DNA from: an uncultured Muribaculaceae bacterium
Lineage (GTDB): Bacteria; Bacteroidota; Bacteroidia; Bacteroidales; Muribaculaceae
DNA length: 64,000 nt
Direction of reading: 5' to 3'
Assembly (NCBI GenBank): GCA_958436175.1
Contig: CAUBJF010000003.1
Location: forward strand, 358,511 to 422,510
Part shown: piece by piece, positions 16,557 to 25,015 of the stretch
Layout of the letters: each line of letters starts with the position of its first letter
How positions within the stretch are numbered: the stretch's first letter is position 1
Program-made: the position numbers and the translations under genes
The notes under the pieces: model-generated
Database searches by the model: none
Told to the model about the DNA's origin: nothing
Seen by the model: the letters and a program-made list of their open reading frames with translations, nothing else

Positions 16557-17390
16557 ATGATACAACTCGGTAAATACCAGACTCTTGAAATAGCACGCCT
16601 CGTCGACTTCGGAGCATATCTCCATGAAGAAGGGGGCGACAAGGAAGTGCTCCTCCCCGCTCGTTACCTCCCTGAGGATGCCGCCCCTGGCGACAAAGTC
16701 GAGGTCTTCATATATAATGACTCGGAGGACCGACTTGTGGCAACTACCGAGAAACCATTTGTCACTGTCGGCGAGTTCGCCTTCCTTTCCGTCAACGCCG
16801 TCAACGATGTCGGAGCTTTCATGGACTGGGGCCTGCCGAAGGATCTTCTCGTGCCTTTCAGCGAGCAGCGTGTCCGTATGCACCGCGGTGGTATATATCT
16901 GGTATATGTATATGTCGACGACGCCTCGGGACGCATCGTGGCCTCGGCAAAAATAGAGCATTTCCTCGGTAATGTCATCCCGGACTATAAGCAGGGCGCA
17001 AAGGTGAAAGCCCTTGTCTACGAGCATACCCCTATCGGCTATAAGGTTATTGTCGATAACCTGCACCGGGGGATGATATATTCCAACCAGATTTTCAGGC
17101 CGATAGAACTCGAGGAGACAATCACCGCCTACGTGCGCCAAGTGCGTACCGACGGCAAAATCGACCTGACACTCAACGACTCGGCCAAGCGTCGCACCAA
17201 GACCCTTGCGGATACCATTCTCGATTATCTTGCCAAGCCTGAATCGGGTCCTATCGGCGACAAATCATCGCCCGAATTCATCGAAATCCTATTCCATTGC
17301 AGCAAGAAAGACTTCAAGAAAGCCATAGGTCTGCTCTATAAGGAGCATAGAATCGTTATTGACACCGACGGTCATATTTCGTTGCCGTAA
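16557..17390 (+). CDS. S1-domain RNA-binding protein, CvfB family
   Basis: A protein of 277 residues. It contains three or four S1-like beta-barrels in series (VDFGAYLHEE, DVGAFMDWGLPKDLLVPFSEQ, VRQVRTDGKIDLTL) followed by a winged-helix end (FHCSKKDFKKAIGLLYKEHRI). This is the arrangement of CvfB/YitL, an RNA-binding regulator of virulence genes in Staphylococcus and of unknown detailed role elsewhere. The cytoplasmic location is inferred from the lack of a signal. It stands alone, divergent from rsmG and 193 bases ahead of the lipid A operon. Confidence 0.9.
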   Translation: MIQLGKYQTLEIARLVDFGAYLHEEGGDKEVLLPARYLPEDAAPGDKVEVFIYNDSEDRLVATTEKPFVTVGEFAFLSVNAVNDVGAFMDWGLPKDLLVPFSEQRVRMHRGGIYLVYVYVDDASGRIVASAKIEHFLGNVIPDYKQGAKVKALVYEHTPIGYKVIVDNLHRGMIYSNQIFRPIELEETITAYVRQVRTDGKIDLTLNDSAKRRTKTLADTILDYLAKPESGPIGDKSSPEFIEILFHCSKKDFKKAIGLLYKEHRIVIDTDGHISLP

Positions 17391-17532
17391 CAGAACAGAC
17401 TTGCGTAAATTTCATCTTCTGAAAGTACTGATTTTTCTCTAAAATTGGCCTTTTAGGAGCTTATGCTCGTCCTTTGTCTCTCTATCTGGCCGATTTTTGA
17501 CAGGATATAGCATAAATGTCGTTTTTTTTTGC

Positions 17533-17571
17533 CAACTTTGCATCTCAATACCGGATTGCATCTCAATCCGG
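17533..17571 (+). promoter_or_regulatory. lpxD: lpxD leader: -7-like box, tandem repeat and hairpin
   Basis: CAACTTTG (17533-17540) is one base from the -7 consensus. It is followed by two near-identical copies of a 14-15 base unit, GCATCTCAATACCGG (17540-17554) and GCATCTCAATCCGG (17558-17571). Within the copies CCGGATTG (17551-17558) pairs perfectly with CAATCCGG (17564-17571) over a five-base loop. The hairpin ends 12 bases before the lpxD ATG, close enough to affect ribosome loading. The rest of the 193-base gap shows nothing else. Confidence 0.5.
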
Positions 17572-17583
17572 CTCTTTTAATGT

Positions 17584-18612
17584 ATGCAATTTACAGCGCA
17601 ACAAATAGCCAATTATGTGGGAGGGACTGTAGAAGGAAATCCTGAGGCTTCAGTCTTCGATTTCGCGAAAATCGAAGATGGCCGCCCGGGTACTATCACA
17701 TTCCTTGCCAACCCCAAGTACGCCCACTATATTTACAATACAAAATCAAGTATCGTCCTGGTGCGACGCGATTTCACCCCGGAATATCCGGTGTCAGCAA
17801 CGATGATTCGTGTCGATGACCCTTATTCGACCCTTGCCACACTTCTTGAGATGGTGTCGGCTGCCACCAAGCCTGTATTGTCGGGCCGTGAGAATTATTC
17901 TTTTGTAGCCGACGATGTCACTGTAGCCGACGACTGCTATGTCGGAGCATTTGCCTATGTAGCTTCCGGCGCAACAATAGGTCGCAATGTCAAGATATAT
18001 CCGCATGTCTATATAGGTCATGGCGTAACTATCGGTGACGATACTGTACTTTATCCCGGAGTAAAAATCTACCACGGCTGCCGTATAGGTCGCAGATGCG
18101 TGATCCACGCAGGCGCAATCATCGGTGCCGATGGTTTCGGTTTCGCTCCCGACGACAAGGGCGTCTATCACAAGATCGAGCAGATCGGCATTGTCGATAT
18201 AGACGACGATGTCGAGATAGGTGCAAATACCACTGTCGACCGCTCCACTATGGGAAGAACATACATAGGCCGTGGCGTAAAACTCGACAACCTTATCCAG
18301 ATAGCCCATAATGTCGAAGTCGGGCATGATACCGTCATGGCTTCCCAGGTCGGTATCGCAGGATCCACTAAGGTTGGCTCGAACTGCATGTTCGGAGGCC
18401 AGGTAGGCATTGCCGGTCATATCTCTGTCGGCGACGGCGTGCATATAGGCGCACAGTCCGGCATAGCCAAAAGCGTGCCGGCAGGCTCCCGTATGATGGG
18501 CTCCCCGGCAATGCCGATGGGTGAATATGCCCGTCTTGTTGCCTATCAGAAACAGCTCGGCGACATGAACCGTCGTATCGCCGAACTCGAAAAGAAACTC
18601 AGCGAAAAATAA
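17584..18612 (+). CDS. lpxD: UDP-3-O-acylglucosamine N-acyltransferase LpxD
   Basis: A protein of 342 residues that adds the second hydroxyacyl chain in lipid A synthesis, using acyl-ACP. An N-terminal uridine-binding domain (FTAQQIANYVGGTVEG, FLANPKYAHYIY) precedes a left-handed beta-helix of hexapeptide repeats (ATIGRNVKIYPHVYIGHGV onward). The catalytic His is in LDNLIQIAHNVEVGHDT. The C-terminal helix RRIAELEKKLSEK completes the trimer. It is first in the cluster lpxD - lpxC/fabZ - lpxA, with a 20-base gap to the next gene. Confidence 0.97.
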   Translation: MQFTAQQIANYVGGTVEGNPEASVFDFAKIEDGRPGTITFLANPKYAHYIYNTKSSIVLVRRDFTPEYPVSATMIRVDDPYSTLATLLEMVSAATKPVLSGRENYSFVADDVTVADDCYVGAFAYVASGATIGRNVKIYPHVYIGHGVTIGDDTVLYPGVKIYHGCRIGRRCVIHAGAIIGADGFGFAPDDKGVYHKIEQIGIVDIDDDVEIGANTTVDRSTMGRTYIGRGVKLDNLIQIAHNVEVGHDTVMASQVGIAGSTKVGSNCMFGGQVGIAGHISVGDGVHIGAQSGIAKSVPAGSRMMGSPAMPMGEYARLVAYQKQLGDMNRRIAELEKKLSEK

Positions 18613-18632
18613 ACAAAACACACATAATTGCA

Positions 18633-20015
18633 ATGAAGCAAGTAACCTTGAACGGGGAATTCGAAGTCGAAGGCAAAGGGCTCCATACTGGCGGCCACCT
18701 CAAAGCCACTTTCTGCCCGGCTCCGGACAACCACGGATATAAGATTCAGCGTACAGACCTCGAAGGTATGCCTGTTGTCGACGCGCTGGCAGAGAATATC
18801 GTAGCGACACAGCGCGGAACCGTCATCGGCAAAGGCGATGTCACTATCAGTACCATCGAACATGCCATGGCCGCCCTCTATGCCTGCGGGGTAGACAACT
18901 GTCTTATCAAGGTCGACGGACCCGAGATACCTATCCTCGACGGTAGCGCAAAACCCTTCTTCGATGCCATTCAGGCCGTCGGCCTGAAAGAGCAGACCGC
19001 CGACAAGGATTTTTACTATGTCAAACACAAGATAGAAGTAGTCGACGGAGAGACCGGCTCCAAGCTCATCATGCTTCCAGACGACGAATTCAGCCTCGAT
19101 GTCAAGGTTAATTTCGAGTCCGGTGTCCTCGACAATCAGTATGCCACTCTCGACCATGTCTCCGAATTCGGACAGGAAATAGCACCTGCACGTACTTTCG
19201 TGTTCGTACGCGACATTGAACCGCTGCTCCATGCAGGTCTTATCAAGGGCGGAGATCTCGACAATGCCATTGTCATCTACGAGAGTCCCAAAACTCAGGA
19301 AGAACTCGACCATATCGCCGACATGATGGGTGTCAAGCATCATGATGCCAAGGCATTCGGATATATCAACGAGACACCGCTCTTCCACTCGAACGAACCC
19401 GCGCGGCACAAGCTCATGGACCTCATCGGCGATCTCGCGCTCATCGGCCGTCCCCTCAAAGGACGAGTCATCGCAACCAAACCCGGCCATACCGTCAATG
19501 CCAAACTTGCAAAGGCTCTGCGCAGCGAGATCCGACGTCAGGAAGTGCAGGCTCCGGTTTACAATCCGAATACCGAGCCGCTGATGGACAACATCCAGAT
19601 CCGTCACTTGCTTCCCCATCGCTATCCCATGCTCCTTGTCGACAAGATTATCGACAAGAGCGACAATTATATCGTCGGCGTTAAGAACGTGACGACCAAC
19701 GAACCTTTCTTCCAGGGTCACTTCCCTCAGGAACCCGTCATGCCAGGCGTTCTTCTCGTTGAGGCAATGGCACAGACCGGCGGCCTCCTCGTGCTCGGCG
19801 TTGTCGACGAACCGGAACGTTACTCGACCTACTTCATGAAGATAGATAACGTCAAGTTCCGTCAGAAAGTAGTTCCCGGCGACACCCTTATATTCCATGT
19901 TTCTTTCATGACCCCGATGCGCCGTGGTATGGCCGTGATGAAAGGTCTTGCTTTCGTAGGCGAAAAGGTGGTTTGCGAATGTGAGTTCATGGCACAGATC
20001 ATTAAGAATAAATAA
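18633..20015 (+). CDS. lpxC/fabZ: Bifunctional LpxC deacetylase / FabZ dehydratase fusion
   Basis: A protein of 460 residues made of two enzymes. Residues 1-300 are LpxC, the zinc deacetylase that commits UDP-3-O-acyl-GlcNAc to lipid A: the metal-site motifs TISTIEHAMAALYA and HDAKAFGY...HSNEPARHKLMDLIGDLAL are intact. Residues 310-460 are FabZ, the 3-hydroxyacyl-ACP dehydratase, with IRHLLPHRYPMLLVDKI and GHFPQEPVMPGVLLVEAMAQ. The fusion is characteristic of Bacteroidetes and couples lipid A commitment with fatty acid supply, since both enzymes draw on hydroxyacyl-ACP. There is no frameshift at the join. Confidence 0.97.
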   Translation: MKQVTLNGEFEVEGKGLHTGGHLKATFCPAPDNHGYKIQRTDLEGMPVVDALAENIVATQRGTVIGKGDVTISTIEHAMAALYACGVDNCLIKVDGPEIPILDGSAKPFFDAIQAVGLKEQTADKDFYYVKHKIEVVDGETGSKLIMLPDDEFSLDVKVNFESGVLDNQYATLDHVSEFGQEIAPARTFVFVRDIEPLLHAGLIKGGDLDNAIVIYESPKTQEELDHIADMMGVKHHDAKAFGYINETPLFHSNEPARHKLMDLIGDLALIGRPLKGRVIATKPGHTVNAKLAKALRSEIRRQEVQAPVYNPNTEPLMDNIQIRHLLPHRYPMLLVDKIIDKSDNYIVGVKNVTTNEPFFQGHFPQEPVMPGVLLVEAMAQTGGLLVLGVVDEPERYSTYFMKIDNVKFRQKVVPGDTLIFHVSFMTPMRRGMAVMKGLAFVGEKVVCECEFMAQIIKNK

Positions 20016-20027
20016 AGCGCGGTATAT

Positions 20028-20807
20028 ATGACCAATATACATAAGTTCAGCAGCGTAAACCCAAATGCCAAGATTGGCGACAATGTCCTTGTAGGTCCTT
20101 TCACCACTATCGACGATAATGTCGAAATCGGCGAAGGTACAAAGATAGGCAGTAATGTCACTATCCTTTCGGGTGCGCGCATCGGCAAGAACTGCACTAT
20201 CTTCCCCGGTGCGGTTGTGGGTGCTATACCGCAGGACCTCAAGTTTCATGGTGAGGATACCGTCGCTATCGTCGGCGACAACACGACCCTCCGTGAGTGC
20301 GTTACCATCAACCGTGGTACTGCCGCCAAGGGTAAGACCGTTGTCGGCAACAATACCCTCCTGATGGCCTATACTCATGTAGCGCACGACTGCAACATCG
20401 GCAACGGTGTGATTGTCAGCAATGCCACCCAGTTCGCAGGTGAGGTAGTGGTGGATGATTTCGCAGTCATCGGCGGAGGCAGCCTCATCCATCAGTTCTG
20501 CCATATCGGCTCCTATATCATGCTCCAGGGCGGGGCACTCGTCAACAAGGATATTCCTCCCTTCATCCTTGCAGCCCGCGAACCTATCTCCTATACCGGT
20601 ATCAATATCGTCGGTCTGCGCCGCCGCAAGTTCCCGACTGAGATTATCGATCAGATTCAGGAGACATACCGCTTGTTCTACAACTGCGGCATGAACGTAC
20701 GCGAAGCTCTGCAGCACATCGAATCCGAAGTGCCACAGAGCAAAGAGCGAGACATGATTCTCGATTTCATACGCAATTCTGACCGCGGTGTAGTCCGCGG
20801 CTATTGA
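20028..20807 (+). CDS. lpxA: UDP-N-acetylglucosamine acyltransferase LpxA
   Basis: A protein of 259 residues that performs the first acylation of lipid A synthesis. It has a left-handed beta-helix from the start (VNPNAKIGDNVLVGPFTTI), the catalytic His region LLMAYTHVAHDCNIG, the peptide loop PQDLKFHGEDT, and the C-terminal helices RKFPTEIIDQIQETYRLFY. Length is normal. It starts 12 bases after lpxC/fabZ and its stop lies 13 bases before the RNase P RNA, which may be cut from, or transcribed together with, this mRNA. Confidence 0.97.
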   Translation: MTNIHKFSSVNPNAKIGDNVLVGPFTTIDDNVEIGEGTKIGSNVTILSGARIGKNCTIFPGAVVGAIPQDLKFHGEDTVAIVGDNTTLRECVTINRGTAAKGKTVVGNNTLLMAYTHVAHDCNIGNGVIVSNATQFAGEVVVDDFAVIGGGSLIHQFCHIGSYIMLQGGALVNKDIPPFILAAREPISYTGINIVGLRRRKFPTEIIDQIQETYRLFYNCGMNVREALQHIESEVPQSKERDMILDFIRNSDRGVVRGY

Positions 20808-20820
20808 AAGAAAATATTCT

Positions 20821-21208
20821 GCATGGCCGGAGGGTCCGTCGCGCGTCTTCATATCTAAAGGACGTGAGGAAAGTCCGGGCAACAAAGAGCACCATATTTC
20901 CTAACGGGAAGCTGTCGGTAACGGCAGAGTAATGTGACAGAAAACTACCGCCGGCGACCCTTTGGGGCGCCGGTAAGGGTGAAAAGGCGAGGTAAGAGCT
21001 CACCGGGCGCGACGGCGACATCGCGCGCCGCACATCTTATGGGTTGCAAGGTCAAGTATACCGGCATCTAAGGGCTGCTCGTCCATTGCCGGGGGGTAGA
21101 CTGCTCAAGGCCGCAAGGCCAGATAAATGACGGACGGCGCGCCGCATCTCTCTCCGGAGAAAGTACGGCCGCCACATAACCCGGCTTATACTCCGACCAT
21201 GCTTTTTT
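20821..21208 (+). ncRNA. rnpB: RNase P RNA (bacterial class A)
   Basis: The catalytic RNA that matures tRNA 5' ends. P1 pairs GCATGGCCGGAG at the 5' end with CTCCGACCATGC at 21191-21202, directly followed by six T residues that act as terminator. The conserved core is present: GAGGAAAGTCCGGGC near 20868, ACAGAAAACTACCGCC near 20938, GGTAAGGGTGAAAAGG, the AGATAAATGAC segment near 21121 and ACATAACCCGGCTTA near 21175. The length of about 385 bases is typical. No separate promoter is evident in the 13 bases after lpxA. Confidence 0.96.
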
Positions 21209-21235
21209 ATATTTATTTGAATATCTCACTTCCAC

Positions 21236-21691
21236 ATGGCTGACAACAACTGGTTCACTGCTCCTACTACCGACGACGACGGTATGACTGTCATCGTTAC
21301 GGCGCGTCTTGATGTCGAAAAATTCAGGTCGAAAGGAAAATACACAATCAGAGTGGAAGTGTCGCTGCCATATACTCCCGAGGGACCTCTCGGTTTCCCC
21401 GATGCAGAGACTTCGGAGCTTCTTGAGAAGATAACGGATTCTTTTGCAGCTAATCTCAAGGGTAAAAACACGGCCGTCATGACCGCCATGTTCACAGGCG
21501 CGTCGGTACGCGACTGGGTCTTCTATACTTTCAGCACCGAGGTGTTCAACGGCTTCCTGAACCGTTCGCTCAAGGATTTTCCACTCCTCCCACTGAAGAT
21601 CTACGCCGAAAACGACCCCGACTGGGCAGAGTACGACGAGGTCATCGAGACCTGCGGCCCGGCAGTAGACCAGAGTTTTATCGAGGACTGA
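21236..21691 (+). CDS. DUF695 domain protein
   Basis: A soluble protein of 151 residues without a signal peptide. It begins MADNNWFTAPTTDDDGMTVIV and has a middle segment VRDWVFYTFSTEVFNGFLNR and a closing YAENDPDWAEYDEVIE, matching the DUF695 family, a small alpha/beta domain of unknown function. It starts 27 bases after the rnpB terminator. Its last 14 bases overlap, tail to tail, the end of the oxidoreductase gene on the other strand. No function can be assigned. Confidence 0.85.
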   Translation: MADNNWFTAPTTDDDGMTVIVTARLDVEKFRSKGKYTIRVEVSLPYTPEGPLGFPDAETSELLEKITDSFAANLKGKNTAVMTAMFTGASVRDWVFYTFSTEVFNGFLNRSLKDFPLLPLKIYAENDPDWAEYDEVIETCGPAVDQSFIED

Positions 21692-23249
21692 TTTTTGCCG
21701 CCAGGGCGCGCGCGCTCAGTATTCCGTCGATTGCTGCGGATACTATTCCTCCGGCATATCCGGCTCCCTCGCCGCATGGATACAGGCCGGGGACATCGAC
21801 GTGTTCGAGTGTCTCGGCATCACGAGGTATGCGTACCGGCGACGACGTGCGTGTCTCGTCGCCGATAAGAACTGCTTCGTTCGTGAGAAATCCTTTTTGT
21901 TTGCTGTCGAATATTTTGAATCCTTCCCGTAGGCGTGTGGCAATCTCTTTGGGGAGAAGCTGGTCGACTCGTTTGCTGATAAGACCAGGCGGATAGGAAG
22001 AGCGCGGAAGATCGGACGAGAGCCGTCCCTCGACAAAATCCGCCATTCTTTGGGCCGGTGCCTGCTGGGTACCTCCCGAGGCTTCGAAATATGTCTTTTC
22101 TATGCGTTCCTGGAACTTCATCATCTTGAGGGCATCCTCTGTGCCGTCGGCATTGTCGGGTATGTCCTCCGGAAGCACTTCCACGACCATGCCTGAATTG
22201 GCCCACTGTGTGCCTCGGTTGGCCGGGGACATGCCGTTGACGACGAGCTGTCCCGGAGCACTCGCTGCCGGGATGATGTAGCCGCCCGGACACATACAGA
22301 AGGAATATACAGCCCTGTCGCCGACACGGGTAAGCATACTGTATTCGGCAGCCGGGAGATATTTGCCCCGGCCTTCTCGGCTGTGGTACTGAAGGCAGTC
22401 GATGAGCTTCTGGGGGTGCTCGAGACGCACGCCGACAGCTATGCCCTTTGCTTGCAGACGTATTCCGGAATCATTGAGGAGATGGTAGACATCGCGAGCA
22501 GAATGTCCTGTGGCGAGTATCACGGGTCCGTGCCATTCTTTGCCGTGAATGTCGGTCACGCCGACGATTTTCGTGCCGTCGCTTATCAAGCCGGTGACCC
22601 GGGTACCGAAATGTACCTCGCCGCCGCTCTTCAGGATGCTTTCGCGCATGGCCTTGATGACAGCCGGAAGACGGTCGGTGCCTATATGTGGATGAGCATC
22701 AATCAATATGTCTTTCTGCGCCCCGTGCTGGTGGAAAATTCGAAGCACTTTCTCGACAGGACCGCGTTTCTTGCTCCGTGTGTAGAGTTTGCCGTCGGAA
22801 TAAGCTCCGGCACCACCCTCGCCGAAGCAATAGTTCGAATCCTCGTCGACGATACCTTCGCGGTTGATAGCCACCATGTCGCGGCGGCGGCTGTCGACAT
22901 CCTTGCCTCGTTCGAGAACAATAGGGCGCACTCCGAGCTCGATAAGCTCCAGAGCCGCGAAGAGTCCTGCCGGCCCCGAACCGACGATGATGGCCTCGGG
23001 GCCGCAGCTGACATCGCCATATTCGACAGGCTCGAAACGTTCGGCCGCTTCGTCGATGCTGTCGATATGGACATTGACGGTAAGATTTACCACTACCCGT
23101 CGCTGGCGGGCATCTATGGAACGTTTCTTTATCTCGACAAGTTTGATCCGTTGGGTCGGTATGCGGAGCGTACGGCTACATTCCGCCTTTAGACGGTCGG
23201 GTAGGGCGGCTGTGGCAGGGTCGACGCGAAGATTGAGTGTTTCAAGCAT
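21678..23249 (-). CDS. FAD-dependent dehydrogenase (COG2509 type)
   Basis: A protein of 523 residues. An N-terminal domain of about 90 residues (RIKLVEIKKRSIDARQRRVV) precedes the FAD-binding Rossmann motif AIIVGSGPAGLFAALEL. It is followed by VLERGKDVDSRR, GEGGAGAYSDGKLYTR, VILATGHSARDVYHLL and the C-terminal GLYPCGEGAGYAGGI. This layout is the widespread uncharacterised NAD(FAD)-utilising dehydrogenase family. The substrate is unknown. The MATE gene upstream overlaps it by eight bases, so the two form an operon. Confidence 0.9.
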   Translation of the reverse strand: MLETLNLRVDPATAALPDRLKAECSRTLRIPTQRIKLVEIKKRSIDARQRRVVVNLTVNVHIDSIDEAAERFEPVEYGDVSCGPEAIIVGSGPAGLFAALELIELGVRPIVLERGKDVDSRRRDMVAINREGIVDEDSNYCFGEGGAGAYSDGKLYTRSKKRGPVEKVLRIFHQHGAQKDILIDAHPHIGTDRLPAVIKAMRESILKSGGEVHFGTRVTGLISDGTKIVGVTDIHGKEWHGPVILATGHSARDVYHLLNDSGIRLQAKGIAVGVRLEHPQKLIDCLQYHSREGRGKYLPAAEYSMLTRVGDRAVYSFCMCPGGYIIPAASAPGQLVVNGMSPANRGTQWANSGMVVEVLPEDIPDNADGTEDALKMMKFQERIEKTYFEASGGTQQAPAQRMADFVEGRLSSDLPRSSYPPGLISKRVDQLLPKEIATRLREGFKIFDSKQKGFLTNEAVLIGDETRTSSPVRIPRDAETLEHVDVPGLYPCGEGAGYAGGIVSAAIDGILSARALAAKISPR

Positions 23250-24642
23250 GTGATGGGTGGCTTAGCCGTTTGGAGAGACGGCGGTTCATTATCAGTACGG
23301 TGACGAGGGCCAGGAGGAAGGCTATGAGGTCGCTCGAAGCCATGGCCGTCCATACGCCGTCGATGCCGAAATGGGGTGGGAGAATCAGCAGGAGAGGGAC
23401 GAGGAAGATGAGCTGGCGTGTCAACGACAGGAATATGGATAGCTTGGGCATTCCGAGGCTCTGGAAGTAGTTTTGTATCACAATCTGTGCTCCTACAAGT
23501 GGATAGAAGAGGAAGAAGATGCGGAAACCTTCACGAGCGATGCGTATCATGCCTTCGTCTGTGGTGAACATGTTGCTTATAGTGTCCGGGAACAGCTCTG
23601 TTGCAAGCCATCCTGCCGTTGATACGATAGTGGCGATAAGGATGCCTTTTTTCAAAGTCCCCGATATGCGTTTCCAGTTAGCCGCACCATAATTGTATCC
23701 GAGTATAGGCTGCATGCCCTGTGTGATGCCGAAAATTATCATGACAAAGAACATCGTCGTCCTGTTGATGATGCCGTAGGCTCCCACAGCGAGGTTGCCC
23801 TCCGCACCTGCTGTGTCTAGGAGGGCTTTATTGATGAAAACCACAACCATACATGCGCAGCAGTTCATCAGGAAGGGTGACAGCCCGATGGCGTAGACGC
23901 GGCGCAGCAGGCTCCATGAGATGTGCCAGCACTGACGGGTGAAGTGGATATAGCTTTTGCGTGATATGAAATGGAAAAGAACCCATACGAAGGCGGCTGC
24001 CTGGCCTAGTACCGTGGCGAGCGATGCTCCGGCGATGCCCCATTTGAAATAGAAAATGAACAGGGGGGCGGTGACGATGTTGACGGCTACCGACAGCAGC
24101 GCGGATATCATGGCTTTTCGCGGATAGCCGGTGGCCCTCATAAGGTTGTTGAGACCCAGGAATACATAGGAGATAGGGGTGGCGAGCAGGATGATGACCA
24201 TGAACTCGCGGGCGTAGTCGATAGTTTCCGCTGTAGCCCCGAAGAAATAGAGGATGGGGTCGAGGAATATCAGACTCACTGCCATGATTAACAGGGCGTG
24301 GAGGAGGCAGAATACTGTCACGTTGCCGACGACGTTCGATGCCTTCGCGATGTTCTTCTGTCCTAAAAAGATAGAGGATATTGTCGCACCGCCTACCGCG
24401 ATAAGAACGCAGAAAGCCACAACGAGGTTCATCAGGGGAAAAGTGATTGCAAGGCCAGTGATTGCCATCGCACCGACACCTCGTCCGATGAAGATACTGT
24501 CGATGATATTGTAGAGGCTTGTGGCAAGGCTCGCTATGATGGCCGGCAGGGAGTATTGGAGCAGGAGTTGTCCGATACTCTTGGTGCCAAGGTCGTTGGG
24601 ATTGCTCTTGGGCTTGATGATATTGTCGTTTGAGTCTGCCAC
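23242..24642 (-). CDS. MATE family efflux transporter
   Basis: An inner-membrane multidrug/sodium antiporter of 466 residues with about 12 hydrophobic segments. It shows the MATE pattern LLLQYSLPAIIASLATSLYNIIDSIFIGRG at its start and IIFGITQGMQPILGYNYGA at the start of the second half. The open frame continues upstream to 24765, but that part reads through the tRNA gene and is not coding. I place the start at the GTG at 24642 (VADSNDN), where no ATG is available. It lies 31 bases beyond the tRNA-fMet terminator hairpin. I see no good promoter, so it may rely on partial read-through of that terminator. Confidence 0.9.
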   Translation of the reverse strand: MADSNDNIIKPKSNPNDLGTKSIGQLLLQYSLPAIIASLATSLYNIIDSIFIGRGVGAMAITGLAITFPLMNLVVAFCVLIAVGGATISSIFLGQKNIAKASNVVGNVTVFCLLHALLIMAVSLIFLDPILYFFGATAETIDYAREFMVIILLATPISYVFLGLNNLMRATGYPRKAMISALLSVAVNIVTAPLFIFYFKWGIAGASLATVLGQAAAFVWVLFHFISRKSYIHFTRQCWHISWSLLRRVYAIGLSPFLMNCCACMVVVFINKALLDTAGAEGNLAVGAYGIINRTTMFFVMIIFGITQGMQPILGYNYGAANWKRISGTLKKGILIATIVSTAGWLATELFPDTISNMFTTDEGMIRIAREGFRIFFLFYPLVGAQIVIQNYFQSLGMPKLSIFLSLTRQLIFLVPLLLILPPHFGIDGVWTAMASSDLIAFLLALVTVLIMNRRLSKRLSHPSHA

Positions 24643-24672
24643 AGTAGAAGTGAAATACGAATATAATAACAA

Positions 24673-24701
24673 AAGCCGCTCGAAAGAGATTCGACCGGCT
24701 T
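24673..24701 (-). terminator. Terminator of the initiator tRNA gene
   Basis: Minus-strand arms at 24701-24690 and 24684-24673 pair at 11 of 12 positions around a short loop, followed by TTGTTATT. Confidence 0.7.
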
Positions 24702-24707
24702 GCTTAG

Positions 24708-24779
<72 letters not shown>

Positions 24780-24793
24780 ATGTTTTGATGGTG

Positions 24794-24824
24794 CAAAGGT
24801 AGAAACTTAATTCGGAATAACAAA
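24794..24824 (-). promoter_or_regulatory. Promoter of tRNA-fMet
   Basis: On the minus strand TTTG (24824-24821), 19 bases, then TACCTTTG (24801-24794): a full Bacteroidales consensus, with the tRNA starting 15 bases after the -7 box. Confidence 0.85.
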
Positions 24825-24902
24825 ACTTGTTAACATAAAATAACGTTACAGTTTCGTTTTCTCCTCTATTAAACTACTTTGTAACTTTTTAGGATGTCGA
24901 TA

Positions 24903-24933
24903 TTTAGAAAGCCGTCTTTTTTTTGTATTTTTG
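24903..24933 (+). promoter_or_regulatory. nifJ: Promoter of nifJ
   Basis: TATTTTTG (24926-24933) is a full -7 match. TTTA (24903-24906), 19 bases upstream, serves as a one-mismatch -33 box. The predicted leader is about 75 bases and contains imperfectly paired arms at 24952-24962 and 24984-24996. Confidence 0.65.
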
Positions 24934-25015
24934 CGAGCGTAAAATGCGTTGTATACGTATTGGCAAACTGACATAGAATTAATCAATATTCGTATAAACC
25001 ACGATAAACAACGTT

